The notes below the pieces were generated by a model. That model saw only the letters and a list, made by a program, of their open reading frames with translations. It was not told where the DNA came from and searched no databases. Positions 1 through 13,467 of a DNA stretch of 64,000 bases are shown here, one piece after another. Source of the stretch: Collybia mongolica (Eukaryota; Basidiomycota; Agaricomycetes; Agaricales; Clitocybaceae); contig JAAXNY010000009.1 in NCBI GenBank assembly GCA_013420905.1, forward strand, positions 1,674,001 through 1,738,000, in the 5' to 3' direction. Each line of letters begins with the position of its first letter. The first letter of the stretch is position 1. A program made the position numbers and the translations under genes.

Positions 1-301
1 CAAACACCTGAAAGCGAACCACTTTCTCAGGTTAAGGAAGGCACTGAAAATAAGGGTGCCATTGAGTCCGTTGTGCGGGTGATAAGGAAGACTGTGAGGC
101 TTTTTTTCATTTCATTTTTCTCTCTTAGAAGCAGCGGTTGAAAACATGTTTCAGCTTTTGACTATAGAACCACCGCTGCCAATACCACCCAACTCAAAAA
201 GAAGGATGCACAACGGGTGGGCTATGGTCGATGCGGGTGATTTTGCAGTTCACGTATTGAGCAAAGAAGCAAAGGAGAAGTATTTCAGTGGCCAATGGTG
301 A
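1..301 (+). CDS. RsfS/Iojap-type ribosome silencing factor, 3' end only
   Basis: Only the C-terminus is inside the window. The last exon (from about 129) reads EAAVENMFQLL, then WAMVDAGDFAVHVLSKEA, ending SGQW before a TGA at 299-301. The DAGDFAVHV core, an acidic-glycine strand followed by VHV, is the signature of the RsfS/Iojap oligomerisation family, which in mitochondria binds uL14 and helps large-subunit assembly. An upstream open stretch at 1-55 is probably the previous exon. The junction is not resolved: the only donor giving the right phase is GTGCCA at 56, with acceptor TTAG at 127-128. Family assignment is inference from this short core, and the N-terminus cannot be described. Confidence 0.6.
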
Positions 302-405
302 ATTCACATATATAAAATATAATACACAATACAAAATTAGATTTGTATATAAAGAGGATAAAAATGTGACAAGTGTGACAAACCCCGAGAATTAGTACAA
401 CCACA

Positions 406-2612
406 ATGTCCAGCAGGGCGGGTGGATTGTACGGAGGAATCCAATTTTCATCTGGCACAACTTTCTCTTCATCCATTGCTCAACCATCCTCTATACAAAA
501 TCCACCATCAGATGTCCCAAACACAGTGGCGACTTCCATCGTCCCAGAAGCAGTCCAGCCAACTGCACCTCAAACTTCTGCTGACCTAGCTCCAGGAGGA
601 GCAGCAGCAAAGGCCACAGCCGGTATCTCTTCATCTGCTACACTCTTACAGTTTTAGAGCTCGTTTATTGAAATAACGATCTTCTGCATCTCTCATTCGA
701 AGGGTGGTCTGCGTCCCTCGCCTTCGCTCCTGTCCGCCGCAATCAAATACAAAAGTCGAAACCAGCATTAACAAGACTGCCCGTCGGTGCAGCTGTCACA
801 TCCAGTGGTCCTGCTCCAGCCTTTGGCCTCTCTTCTACCGCCGTAGTCTTTGCGCCCCCCTCATTGGTGGAGCCACCGAAACCCGCCGCTCCAGAGCCTC
901 AAACTCAAGGATGGGGCAAGAAGGTCAAACCACCATCTATGGTTCTGGACGAGGATGTGAATGGCTTCAAGAGTTCCCACAATAAGAGAAAGGGGAAAGG
1001 GAAAGGAAAGAAGGTGAGTTGGTCTCGTTGTATCTTGTATATTCATCACGTTCGCTTTTTAGAATAGGAACATCCCCCTTGTCGCAGCCTGGGACCCATT
1101 GGAGCCTTACGATCCTCTCAGGCCCAACGATTACAATGAATTTAAGCTTTGGAAACAGAAAGACCGCATTGACAGACGAGAGCGATTAGCTGAACAGCGG
1201 CGTTTGGAGGACCGAAAACGAATCCGGCGAAGTAACAGTTATTCTGATACCGATGGTAGCGACGGCTCCACAGGTGAGAGACCCAGGAAAACTGGTGAGT
1301 ATTCTAACCTGGTAGCCTGCTTTCCTATTAAACGTCTTGACCTCTGCAACAGGCCGCTTCGACAACGGATTTGACCAATGGTCAAGAGCTGACGATGAGT
1401 GGCGGGAGAATACTAATACCCACACGACTATAACTCAACCCACTTTGCCGCCAATACAACGTGTCATCCCCGTAACCGTTGAGCCTACACTTACAGGCGA
1501 TGAAGCATATCAGCGTCGTCTTGCGATGTCAAATGTGGCCAAATCACGGACCTCTCCACCCCTAGTCATACCACTACCTATTAGTGGTGGGGGCAGTGAG
1601 GAGGACGACATCCCTGGTTTATCTATGGGCAGTGCTGGGATCGCACCTAATATATCTCGTGCTACGGAAACAGGCGACGAAGCCTACCTTAGGCGGCTTG
1701 CCATGTCCACCAATAAACCTCAGCCGCATCCTTTCATATCCCCCCCTTCGCCACCAACCCTTGCTTATGATCCATTTGCTCCGCCTGTTGTTCCGCCCCC
1801 GCCTCCTGGTCCTTTACCATCAGCTTTGGAAGCTAAGGTTAAGGCCGCAGCCGCGATCGCCGCGAAGCTCAGTGCGTTGGGCGGTTCTGCTTCTTCCATA
1901 CCGCCACCATCTCCTGCAGAAGACGAAAAGTAAGCTTTTAATCAGAAAAACTTTACAGTGAATCTGATCACGAAAACATAAGGCCTGATCCACATGGTTT
2001 TGCGGCCCGATTGATGGCAAAATGGGGTCATAAGGAAGGCCAAGGACTGGGTGTTGACGGGTCGGGAATTGTAAACGCCCTCCGTGTCGAGCAAGTGTCA
2101 CAAGGCAAAGGAGGGAAGGGCAAAGCCGGTAAAGTCCAGGGGGGTGCAGGGCCTTCCGGAAAAGGCCTTGGTGCGGGTTCGAAGATGGGAAAAATCATCA
2201 ACAATAACGAGGACGCGAAAGCAAATGAGGATAGGGAGCGATTCGGGGAGCCCAGTCGAGTTGTTGTCCTCACTAATATGGTAGGACCTGAGGATGTTGA
2301 AGATGAAGACCTACGAGAGGAAATTGGTTGGTTGTCTTTCCGTTGTTAAGACTGTCATGAGCTGACTGGCATATTGTAGGAGATGAATGTTCCAAGAACG
2401 GAACAGTTGAACGCGTGATTGTTCACCTCGTCAACCAGTCAACTGTTCTATCAGTTGAGGTCCGCATTTTTGTCTTATTTGCCGGTCCGGTGGGTGCATG
2501 GAAGACTGTCCGGGAGCTTGACGGCAGATATTTTGGAGGAAGGACTGTCCGTGCGAGGTATTTTCCCGAGCGCTTGTTTGACCAGCATGACTTGGACCAT
2601 CCATTATCCTGA
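406..2612 (+). CDS. SPF45/RBM17-like splicing factor (G-patch + UHM-type RRM)
   Basis: Exons 406-622, 703-1013, 1063-1294, 1353-1929, 1983-2326 and 2380-2612 join in frame to 637 aa. An early exon carries [12 protein letters not shown], the SPF45 N-terminal signature. Next comes a charged segment ([17 protein letters not shown]), two copies of a GDEAYxRRLAMS element and a proline-rich stretch. A G-patch ([20 protein letters not shown]) follows, then a C-terminal RRM with [11 protein letters not shown], the R-x-F form found in U2AF-homology motifs that bind tryptophan ligands of SF1, U2AF65 and SF3b155. The protein is expected in the nucleus, acting in 3' splice-site choice. This is notable in a locus where introns are tiny and acceptors often ambiguous. 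Start is the first ATG of a Ser/Pro-rich leader. It converges on the SDH1 gene. Confidence 0.9.
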
Positions 2613-2751
2613 GATGTTATGACCTCAATTAATGTATGAGTTATTTTGACCACGCTCATCTATTCTAAGCCATAGTAGAATTATCTGGTTAACTATTACA
2701 CCCTGAAAATAGTACTCTCGCGCTAAAGCTTTGGTTCCAGCCAGACGCCAA

Positions 2752-5321
<2,570 letters not shown>

Positions 5322-5564
5322 AGAGGGCAGGCGTTAGAGTGGAATGGCCAGTTTCCAATAAAGTGGAGAAATGAAACAAAGTTCGACTCTTCCGGTTCGT
5401 CCGTCACCCAATCACATCCTCGTGATTTCCCGGCACAAACGGCTCAATTATTTTTCAGTCTCTACCACAAAACCCTGCCCAACTTGCGTAGTCCACGAGC
5501 AGCGGATACAGAGTGCTCATCTACTTATGTATTGTATTAAAATAATTGGCCTCCTAAACTTCAA

Positions 5565-8323
5565 CTATCGTAGAGCACCCAATGGGTCATTGTAGGCTGG
5601 AGCCCGATGCGGCGTTTGATCGCTTATTTTCTGGCTGCCTGGAGATGATCGCCTTACCCCAGTCAGAGTAGGAGGCGGCATCCGTGGAAGCGTCTCCGCT
5701 GGTAAAGACGAGAAAGAGTCGGAAAAACTAGATCGAGTGTGATTCCATGGCGGGGCAGCTCGGTCTAGCGATGCCTCTGACATGCCCAGGCTCCCAACAG
5801 TCGCGGCATCTGAGGCCGATGAGCCCATATATATTGACGAGTGGGACGAAGAGTGAAGTCCGTGCGCCGAGGGATATGCGCTCTGTTGTCTGGAGTCAAT
5901 GACAGGCACAGGTAAAGGTGCAATCACAGATGTAGGGGTGCTCGAGGCCTGGGTAGCGAGGTTTTTTTTTAAGTTTCTTTTCAGCACTTCCTCTTCACTT
6001 AATAGCCTCGCTTCTTCTATCTCTACGTCGTCGCCAATTAAAACATCCCTTACATGCGATAGAGATTCCAGCGCTTCGCGTTTGCGTTCTTGTAGGTGTT
6101 CCCGGTCTTCGACTTCTGTGACATCTTGTAGAAGCACGTCAACGATCCACCCAAGAGCTTCCCCTAGCCGTTTATTTGTCCTTCGCAAATGTGAAATGTC
6201 TCGTTTCATTTCAAACCGTGTACGCGGCTCCCAATGCGGACGTTCTTCAGCAGGCTTGTCATCATTCAATGGAAACGTAGAAAACGAGGGACTTGGGGAA
6301 CGACCAAGCGACACAGCTAAGTCCGGGATGTTACGCTGTAAGCAAGTTCAGAAGGTGATCTCATTGAGGCTCAATCTGCTTACTCGCAGTTCGGACACGG
6401 CGCTCATCAGCGTTTTATTTATTCCAAGGGTTTCACCACGCTCTAATAATCCGCGAGCAATCATTTCAGGAAGACGCATATGACTGGATGTATGTGGCCT
6501 AGAGTGCCCATGTGTGGAAGAGCCCGCCACCGGCCGTCCGCCCATTGCACTTCGTCCACCTTGACTCGGACTTGGTCGAGGAGCGGGAGGCACTGGAACC
6601 TCCAGAGGGATATTCAACAGATTATGATTTTCGATCATCAAGGATACGCCGGTGGAAGTTGTTGGAGACATTTGCAAAGCAAGCGCCTGGCGCAGCAGAA
6701 GGCTCGTGTGGTGGGGACCCCCATCAAAGCTGTTCTCTGGAGAGGGATAGCGAAGAAGGACCGTTAACTGACCACTGTAATCAGCCGGGATCACTATGTA
6801 ACCATTTTAGCCGACACTGCATGCTCTAGTGATCGGTGCTCACACTCATTGCGAATCCTGATAAGCATTGCTACACATACCCATAGCGCGATCTCAAATG
6901 TAGCATCACAGGCAAAAAGTCCATCCCACAATTTCATGGAGTCCTTCATACTAAATTCGCGCGTGAAGAGAAGTCTGAGCCATCGACTAGGGAAAAGGAA
7001 CGGTGATCAGTCACTAATCGATAATATAAGATTATATATATTGCTTGCATTCCGTAAATCTGCGGCTCAACGCCTGCCGCTTGCATGTGTTTCCACAACA
7101 GAGGGTCCGTGGTTCGAAGCAAGGAAAATTGGATACGGTTACAGTCTTCCACGATTGGAGTGTCATGCGGATTGATGTCAAGCTGTCGTCCAACATTTAG
7201 GTGCACATGGCTTGGAAGAGCAGAGGATGTCACTCCCGAAGTTGGAGTTTGCTGCGACGGTTCTCGCCATTCATACCATTTTGATATACCCCGCATCATA
7301 ATGGTAAAGAGGGTCCAAGCGTCCGCTGCAACCCACAACCTCGAACAAGTCTCTTGCAATTCGTCGGGCTCGATAGTTTTGTTGTCTTGTACAACAGAAT
7401 CGTAATCTAAGGCGTAAAATAACGGCGCCAAAAGTTCGTGCATCCCTGTTGAGCAGAATATAATTAAAGTATGATAGATGGTAGTTGGGTGGGATAGCAC
7501 CTTGCCTATATCCTATGGTGGGATTTAAGGTCGAATAAAGGAAGAGAATGTTGGTAAGTTGGAATTGGACTTCGGGATCACGAAAAAATGCAATGTCAGG
7601 GAACCTGAGAGGACATGAGTTATAGAATACAAGGAAGTGAATGGCTAACGAACGTCCGCTCGACATCTTGTAGAATTGTTTTTCGTAATTCAACAGACGA
7701 GAACCATTCCCTCCAAGGATTCTTTGATCGATCCTTGAGTAACAAGACGGAAAAAGCGCCCCAAACACGCTCACATTATCGTGTAGGCTTAGCGGGTTGT
7801 TCGTTTCCAAATCTTTATGCGCTATTGGTCGTTTGGTCCCAAGAGAATCAGACAATCCTGGTAGGATGAGCCCCTCCTCATAACTTCCATCGGGCGCTCT
7901 CATTTCCTCCTCAAGGACCTTAACATATCTCTGGCGATACCTTCGCAGATTTACCAAGAGTGATGTGCGGCGCAAGGATGAAGACGATTGAAGGGGCTCT
8001 CCCGACACCAAGAACAGCTGTTAATGTAATGATATCAGTTTAATTGCTATCCATTTTCATCGTGTAGAACCTTCCAGGCTATACTTCTCCCAGCTACCCC
8101 AATGCTCGAGTCTGCGTCGAGTAGCGAAAATAAGCGATCAGCTAGTGCAGCATCTTTTAGCTTCGAAAGACTGATTTCTGGGTTGAAGAGATGGTCGTAC
8201 GCTTTCCTAGTAAGGGACGATAATTTCAACGTACTCAACGAGATGATATTAGTTATGTATGCGGACAAACCTGAGTTGCTCCTCTGAAGGCCTCAGACGA
8301 AGCTTCTCCATACCACTCAACAT
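5565..8323 (-). CDS. TBC1D5-type Rab GTPase-activating protein
   Basis: Exons 8323-8271, 8206-8071, 8017-7775, 7721-7654, 7604-7501, 7445-7049, 6986-6844, 6793-6384 and 6335-5565 give 774 aa. The TBC domain fills the first half: NNPLSLHDNNPWREWF, then ELRKTILQDVERTFPDI with the catalytic arginine finger, then GYRQGMHELLAPLFY with the glutamine finger, then QIYGIRWLRLLFTREF. A Ser/Pro-rich tail with a short coiled-coil-like region follows. TBC1D5 acts as a Rab7 GAP with retromer, so a role in endosomal traffic is likely but inferred. The continuous reading frame across the third exon region hides two introns; only the spliced version restores both catalytic fingers. Intron 6 (7048-6987) uses a GC donor (GCAAGC). 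Confidence 0.88.
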
Positions 8324-8538
8324 TGGACGTCTGTTGGTTCCGGCTCGCTTATGTACAGTCTCATTGCGTATGGAAAAACTATTTATGTAAACAAAGTATG
8401 TACATATGACCAAAGGCACGGCATGCCTTGTTAATGTCACATTGAATCTCGCGTAGTATCTACAAGGGTTTTCAAGCTCTGAAATACACATGAACAAGAC
8501 AAGATAAGACAAGGAACATTAGAAGGAAGTATGATGTA

Positions 8539-9963
8539 TTAGAAATATACCCTCAGTGCCGACCCTAATTGAGATTCTGCTGGGCAATAAGGACATTTTA
8601 CGCGGCTGAATGGTGTAGATAATGTTAAATAATTCGTGGTACCTAGGGCTAGAAATTATAACTTACCCGCCAGGTTTGCTCAGCTTGTGTAGACTGTCCT
8701 TGGCGATGACATGACCACATGTCATCATCATGGGTGGGTTTGATTCAGTAGCTTGTTCTTTGGAAACTGGACACGCAAAGATAGAGTGATACCTGTTCTC
8801 TGCTGGAAGAGGTATTTCGATCTAGAGCAAAATAGTTTAGAGCATGGGGTTGTACAGTGTCCAAGAAACAAACCGGGAGTTCATCCGTCTGGCTCCATTC
8901 ACTCTTCCGTTCTCGCATCACCTTTCTCCCTTTCTCAATTCTTGCTAACGCTCCACCACCCCCAATGTCGCCGACAACTCTTAGTGGTACTTGTCGGCTC
9001 ATGCCTAAGCTTGCGCAATACTCTTTCGCAAAAAGAGGCTCCAGATCAAAATGCAAAGAAGGTGAGGCGAGGTCAGAATAAGGTGAATCCTGAAGTCTAG
9101 ACAAAGGCAGGTAAACTATGCATCCTAGAAGCCGCTTAAACTCGGTAGTGTGGTCCTTGTAAAAAGATGACAAAGAAACTTTTGCATAAGACAAAGCCGA
9201 CAGGGTGTCCGGCGGGTGGGATGAGAGCAGAAGTCGGATGTATTGTGAGCGATGAAGATAGAACTCGAGGGGGGAAGATCGTGAGTGGAGGAAATTTTGA
9301 TTTTTGCTTGTCCACCTTTCGACAGCTGAGCCAAAGCAAAAGGATTGAAAGTGGGAAGAGCGCACTCTAGGGCCGGGGTAATGTCTCGATTCCGGAGTGC
9401 TGTAAGAATTTGATGAAGATCCACAAACTGGGATCGTAATTGCTCAGAGATGTCTATGCCTGATTCCTGGTACCATTATTCAATATGAGAGCTTGATCCT
9501 GACGCCATGCTGCTAACCTCAAGGAATGTTTGGGCAGTCTCGAATTGACCGGTCCGTAGGAAATGCAAAGCAACGGTTCTCTCCAAAGCTACCAAAGAGC
9601 TCGAAGACTCGAAAAGTCGGGAATAACTGGGTAACGACGCTGGGAATTTCTATAAATTTCTATGTGAATGACTGGAAGACGGCCCACCAAGAGGTATTGT
9701 GGATTAACCTTGTCCAGCGCTTTTCCCAGGCGGGCGATAGATGAATACACTTCTTTCTGTCGGTCGTCCACCTCTCTTTTAATTTCGATCGTTCGGCTGA
9801 GAAGTGTGAGGAGACCCTCGTCTGGGCCTCGATCCTGACATTGTTGCTTTGCATCTTGAAGAAGATTGAGGAGTGAATCAAGAGAATCTGCAATGGAAGG
9901 AGTCTTCCCAGAGGACGCAGTCAATCTCTCAAGTTTAGTAAGTTCTTTCAAGGGGCCCTCCAT
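8539..9963 (-). CDS. RMD5: GID/CTLH E3 ubiquitin ligase subunit RMD5 (GID2/RMND5)
   Basis: Exons 9963-9709, 9649-9518, 9466-9366, 9315-8874, 8821-8667 and 8605-8539 give 383 aa, matching RMND5/Rmd5. The N-terminal helix ([14 protein letters not shown]) leads to a LisH/CTLH-like region ([20 protein letters not shown], then an ESG element), then [15 protein letters not shown]. The C-terminal GID-type RING has [21 protein letters not shown] and KCPYCPAE. The complex ubiquitinates gluconeogenic enzymes and other N-degron substrates. An upstream in-frame TTG extension exists, but the ATG at 9963 fits the family N-terminus. It shares a 139-bp divergent promoter with NSA1. Confidence 0.9.
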
Positions 9964-10102
9964 GAATGCTATGTGTCCACTGGTAAGCCGTCGGATTGTG
10001 ATATGGTCAGGCAATATTCGGTAATATTAAATTGTTTACGTGATCACAAGGAATTGAATTGATAGGCTGCAGCCCAGGCGCTCAGCTATTGCAACATTAT
10101 CA
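9964..10102. promoter_or_regulatory. Divergent promoter RMD5 / NSA1
   Basis: Only 139 bp separate the two start codons, so both promoters must lie here and inside the 5' UTRs. The spacer holds TACGTGATCA at 10037-10046, one of several ATCACGT/CACGTG-like elements found in promoters of this window. Promoter function is inferred from position. Confidence 0.5.
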
Positions 10103-11594
10103 ATGCCCCGATTCTTGACGGGCGATGAGTTAGGCAATGTCAAATCGATACGATATTCACTGAATGCACCCCAGGATGTTCCGAAGATTGAAAGCAAAAT
10201 CTTACACGATGGGATCGCAGGACGCTCTTCACGAGGAGTTCAGAAAATCGCTGCATCCGCACAATCATCTGGCTTGAGAACGGTGTGTTCCATGCACTAA
10301 AGCATTCACAACTTAACACAAATTTTCAAGGACAGATAGCCGCAGGTTTCTCAGACGGATTTCTCTCAACGTTTTCTCTAGACGACGACGATAACCTTGA
10401 AGAAAAATCCACCTGGAAAGAAACGCGTTTACGAGCTGAACACCGTTATATCGGTTTGGCGGTCTCCGAAAGGTCTGATCAATAATATTATATCCTACTG
10501 AGGGTTTATTGTCTTATCTACCGTAGAGGGGTCTTTTCATGCACGTCCAACGGTGCATTACGAGTGACTTCGCTTCCAAGCACAAGTGAAAAAACGGTGT
10601 CCCTTGCCTCCCTACCAACTCGTCTGCAAGATTGGCGCATGTCCCCCAATCACGAAAATTTTGCATATGGGGGTGATGAAGTTGATTTATCGATGTGGAA
10701 TACTGAATCGGCGTTTGTTCCTCGCACTCAAGAAGCCGAGAGCGCATCATTCAAAAAAAGAAAACGCAACAATGCATTGCTTTCAGGGGAGATCTGGCGG
10801 GCAAGCAATGTAATCCACTACCTGCCAATTGAGTCACTGTAAACCGCTTATACAAACAAATCCTAGGTTCACAATGACTCCCTTGGCCTTCGTCAGCCAA
10901 TACGAATAACTTCATTGTCATACCTCCCAGCTTCTTCGGGTACTCACCATCTCATAACTGGGACGCAGCTTGGTGATATACGTCGGTACGACACAAGAAC
11001 TGGTAGACGCCCAGTGTCGGATTGGAAAATTGGCAAAGTAGGAGGTATCAAAACTCTTGAAAATGGTATATTTGAACAGTTGGTTGTTTTCCTTGCACGA
11101 GATGTGTGTCAAACTCATGTTCTGTCCAAAAGACAGCTCTTCGTCAGTGATTGTGGATACAATCTATTCACCCTCGACCTGAGGAACGGACAAATAATAT
11201 ATGGGTATAGAGGTAATCCTTTTCTTCGTTGACACATCACACGAATGAATCTGAGCTGGGCACGATAGGTTTATCTGGTGCAGTTACATCAATAGCTCCG
11301 TCACCCTCTGTGATGGCTTCCACGGCTCTAGATCGGTATACTCGCATTCACAGTACCTTCCCCCCTCCACAAGAGGAAGGGCAACAACAGGAGCGTAAAG
11401 GGGATGTGCTTGCCAAGGTTTTCATGAACATCATCCCCACAGTTGTTGTGTGGGATCAAAACGAAGGATCAGACTCCAAGGTTCCTTGTCCTCAGATAGA
11501 CGAGGATGACGTTTGGGAAAACATGAAACCTGTCGAGGATATGGGCGATGAAGGAAAGACAAATAAAACGACAAAACGCAGTCGACTATCATAG
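10103..11594 (+). CDS. NSA1: Ribosome biogenesis WD-repeat protein NSA1 (WDR74)
   Basis: Exons 10103-10282, 10336-10472, 10527-10809, 10867-11082, 11137-11212 and 11269-11594 give 405 aa. The start MPRFLTGDELGNVKSI, the internal GEIWRASN, the blade LFVSDCGYNLFTLDL with RNGQIIYGYRG, and SGAVTSIAPSPSVMASTALDRY are characteristic of Nsa1/WDR74. The tail is acidic then basic (DEDDVWENMKP to KRSRLS). The family is a seven-bladed propeller in pre-60S particles that interacts with the Rix7 AAA ATPase. Exon 4 ends at a GTTGTT donor, chosen because it restores LFVSDCG with a 54-nt intron. It converges on pirin with only 54 bp between stops. Confidence 0.85.
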
Positions 11595-11648
11595 ATTGTT
11601 TATTTATTTCAAGGCAGACCCGGATTGGAATAGAGTAGGCAAGATCAA

Positions 11649-13277
11649 TTATTTCTGAGCAATCTTGCTTTTCCACGTGTGTGCCTTTTCGAAACCGTTC
11701 TTTCCCGTTTGATCTGCCAAATCATAAGTAAGGTTTTTTACTCTGCCACTGCCCCACTGCCATGAGCATGGGTTACTTACAGTCTACTAAAGTTTGTTGT
11801 ATTTCCTCCCTGCTCGTCATCACGAAAGGACCATACTGAACAACTGTCTGGTCAAGGGGCTCTCCTGCAACCTGACAATCAAAAGATTCGGTCTATGCGA
11901 AAGGCGAGAAGAAATGAAACCACACACCAATATAATCTCGGTCTCTTCCTCATGCGCTGTGATAACGACACCCGTCTCGTTACCATTGGAAGAGAGAACG
12001 AGGGTATGAAAGGCCGTATGTAGGGAGGATTCCGAGCCTATAGATATCTTCCCTTTCAAGACTTGAAAAGATAATTGTGAGTTGCAACTCTTGTCCGCGC
12101 AAAAAAAGACCCACCATATATAAATGAAGTCCATGAGGAGGCTTGCAGTCAAGGTCAATGTTTATGTATGACAGGCATTTGCAGTTTATGACACAGCACT
12201 GACGAATTTCTTGAAACATAACCCCCTCGTTCTTGAAGACGACATGGAAGAACCAACAGCCACCTAGTGGTCGAACCGGGGATTCGACACCGTGACTTTT
12301 GCCACTAATCACTTTCACTTTCATAGCGCCGCCTGGACCATCGGGGTATGCCGTTGGGATTCTATGACACTCAAAAGACGATTTAAAGTTGCTGAATTCA
12401 AATGAAGACTCACTGGTCAGGGCCCAGTTCCTGATAAGTAGGATCCTGGGAATACACATTGAATGAATTACGAATGACGCATCAGATTCTGAAGTGAGGC
12501 ATACCACCATCTTGAACTGTTTAATGTTCCAATATAATTAAGGTGATTACCCTCGGACCACGATATGGACCCACTTTTTTGGGGAGATCGACCCATAATT
12601 GGAGACCTCGTGGATCGGGGGCGCCGTCCAGATGAACAGGCATTTCGGCATGGATTATGCCTTTTCCAGCACACATCCACTGTACACCTCCCGCTTCTAA
12701 ATAAATGTCAAACGTATTGACAGAATTATCCATCAAATCGGAACGACGGACCTATTGTTCCCTTGTGTCCGGCGGAGTCCTCATGCTTACTTGAACTTCA
12801 AAAAAGTTACAGTCAGCCACCTAGTGTAATTCTCACAAATACGATGCACCTACCCCTCAAGCATGTAGGTGACGGTAGCCTGTCCTCGATGCGGATGATC
12901 AGGAAAGCCCTGAAAGTTGAGACATCTGGATCAATGCGAATATCATTACAGGTGGTCCGCTGGACGTACTGCACCTCTGGAGACGTGAAAATGATCCAAC
13001 ATTAGGAATGGCGTAAGGTTTCTAAGGGTCATCGATCCAATACTCCTGCGGACCAGGGCACCCGCCCCCTGCCAAACACTTTGCTTCGCAATAGTTAAAA
13101 AATTAAACTATGACCAACCTCAGGAGTCTCGACTGCAAGAACTTTTTTGACAACTTCACGCGATATATCGGGTGTAGACATCTTGGACAAAGACAAAGAG
13201 TTTCTGTTGAGGGCTGGAGATGAGATAAAGGATAGAACGGTAACGACGACGAATGACAAGAGCACTCTTCGAAACAT
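11649..13277 (-). CDS. Pirin-family cupin protein
   Basis: Twelve exons (13277-13119, 13068-12970, 12909-12854, 12795-12752, 12696-12575, 12516-12505, 12445-12414, 12361-12204, 12141-12115, 12061-11928, 11871-11781, 11713-11649) give 332 aa. Pirin landmarks are GAGFPDHPHRGQATVTYMLE (two His metal ligands), HEDSAGHKGTI, VQWMCAGKGIIHAEMP (His and Glu ligands), GLQLWVDLP, and the C-cupin part SSWTSFIYVLKGKISIG and AGEPLDQTVVQYGPFVM. Pirins bind iron and act as nuclear cofactors or quercetinase-like dioxygenases. Oddities: a 12-nt exon, a 27-nt exon, and a hydrophobic N-terminus (LLSFVVVTVLSFISS) before the usual pirin start. That segment could be a signal or targeting sequence, or translation may begin at the Met at 13181. 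Confidence 0.9.
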
Positions 13278-13467
13278 TCCTTCGAATTAAAATATCGACA
13301 CTTGTTGGATTTGCTTGTTCAGCACAGATCTGTAAGAATCAGCGATCACGTAAACAGTATTATGAGCTGACAAGCCAGTGTTTAACATTGTTGAGGGCAT
13401 TAATGTTTATACTCTGGGCTGTATCAGGAAAGTACTACCAGTACATATCGTGTAGGAAAATGTTGAT

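Noticed and set aside
7271..8011. Continuous 246-aa reading of the TBC gene
   Set aside because: Reading through hides two introns and destroys the catalytic arginine motif; splicing 7774-7722 and 7653-7605 restores it.
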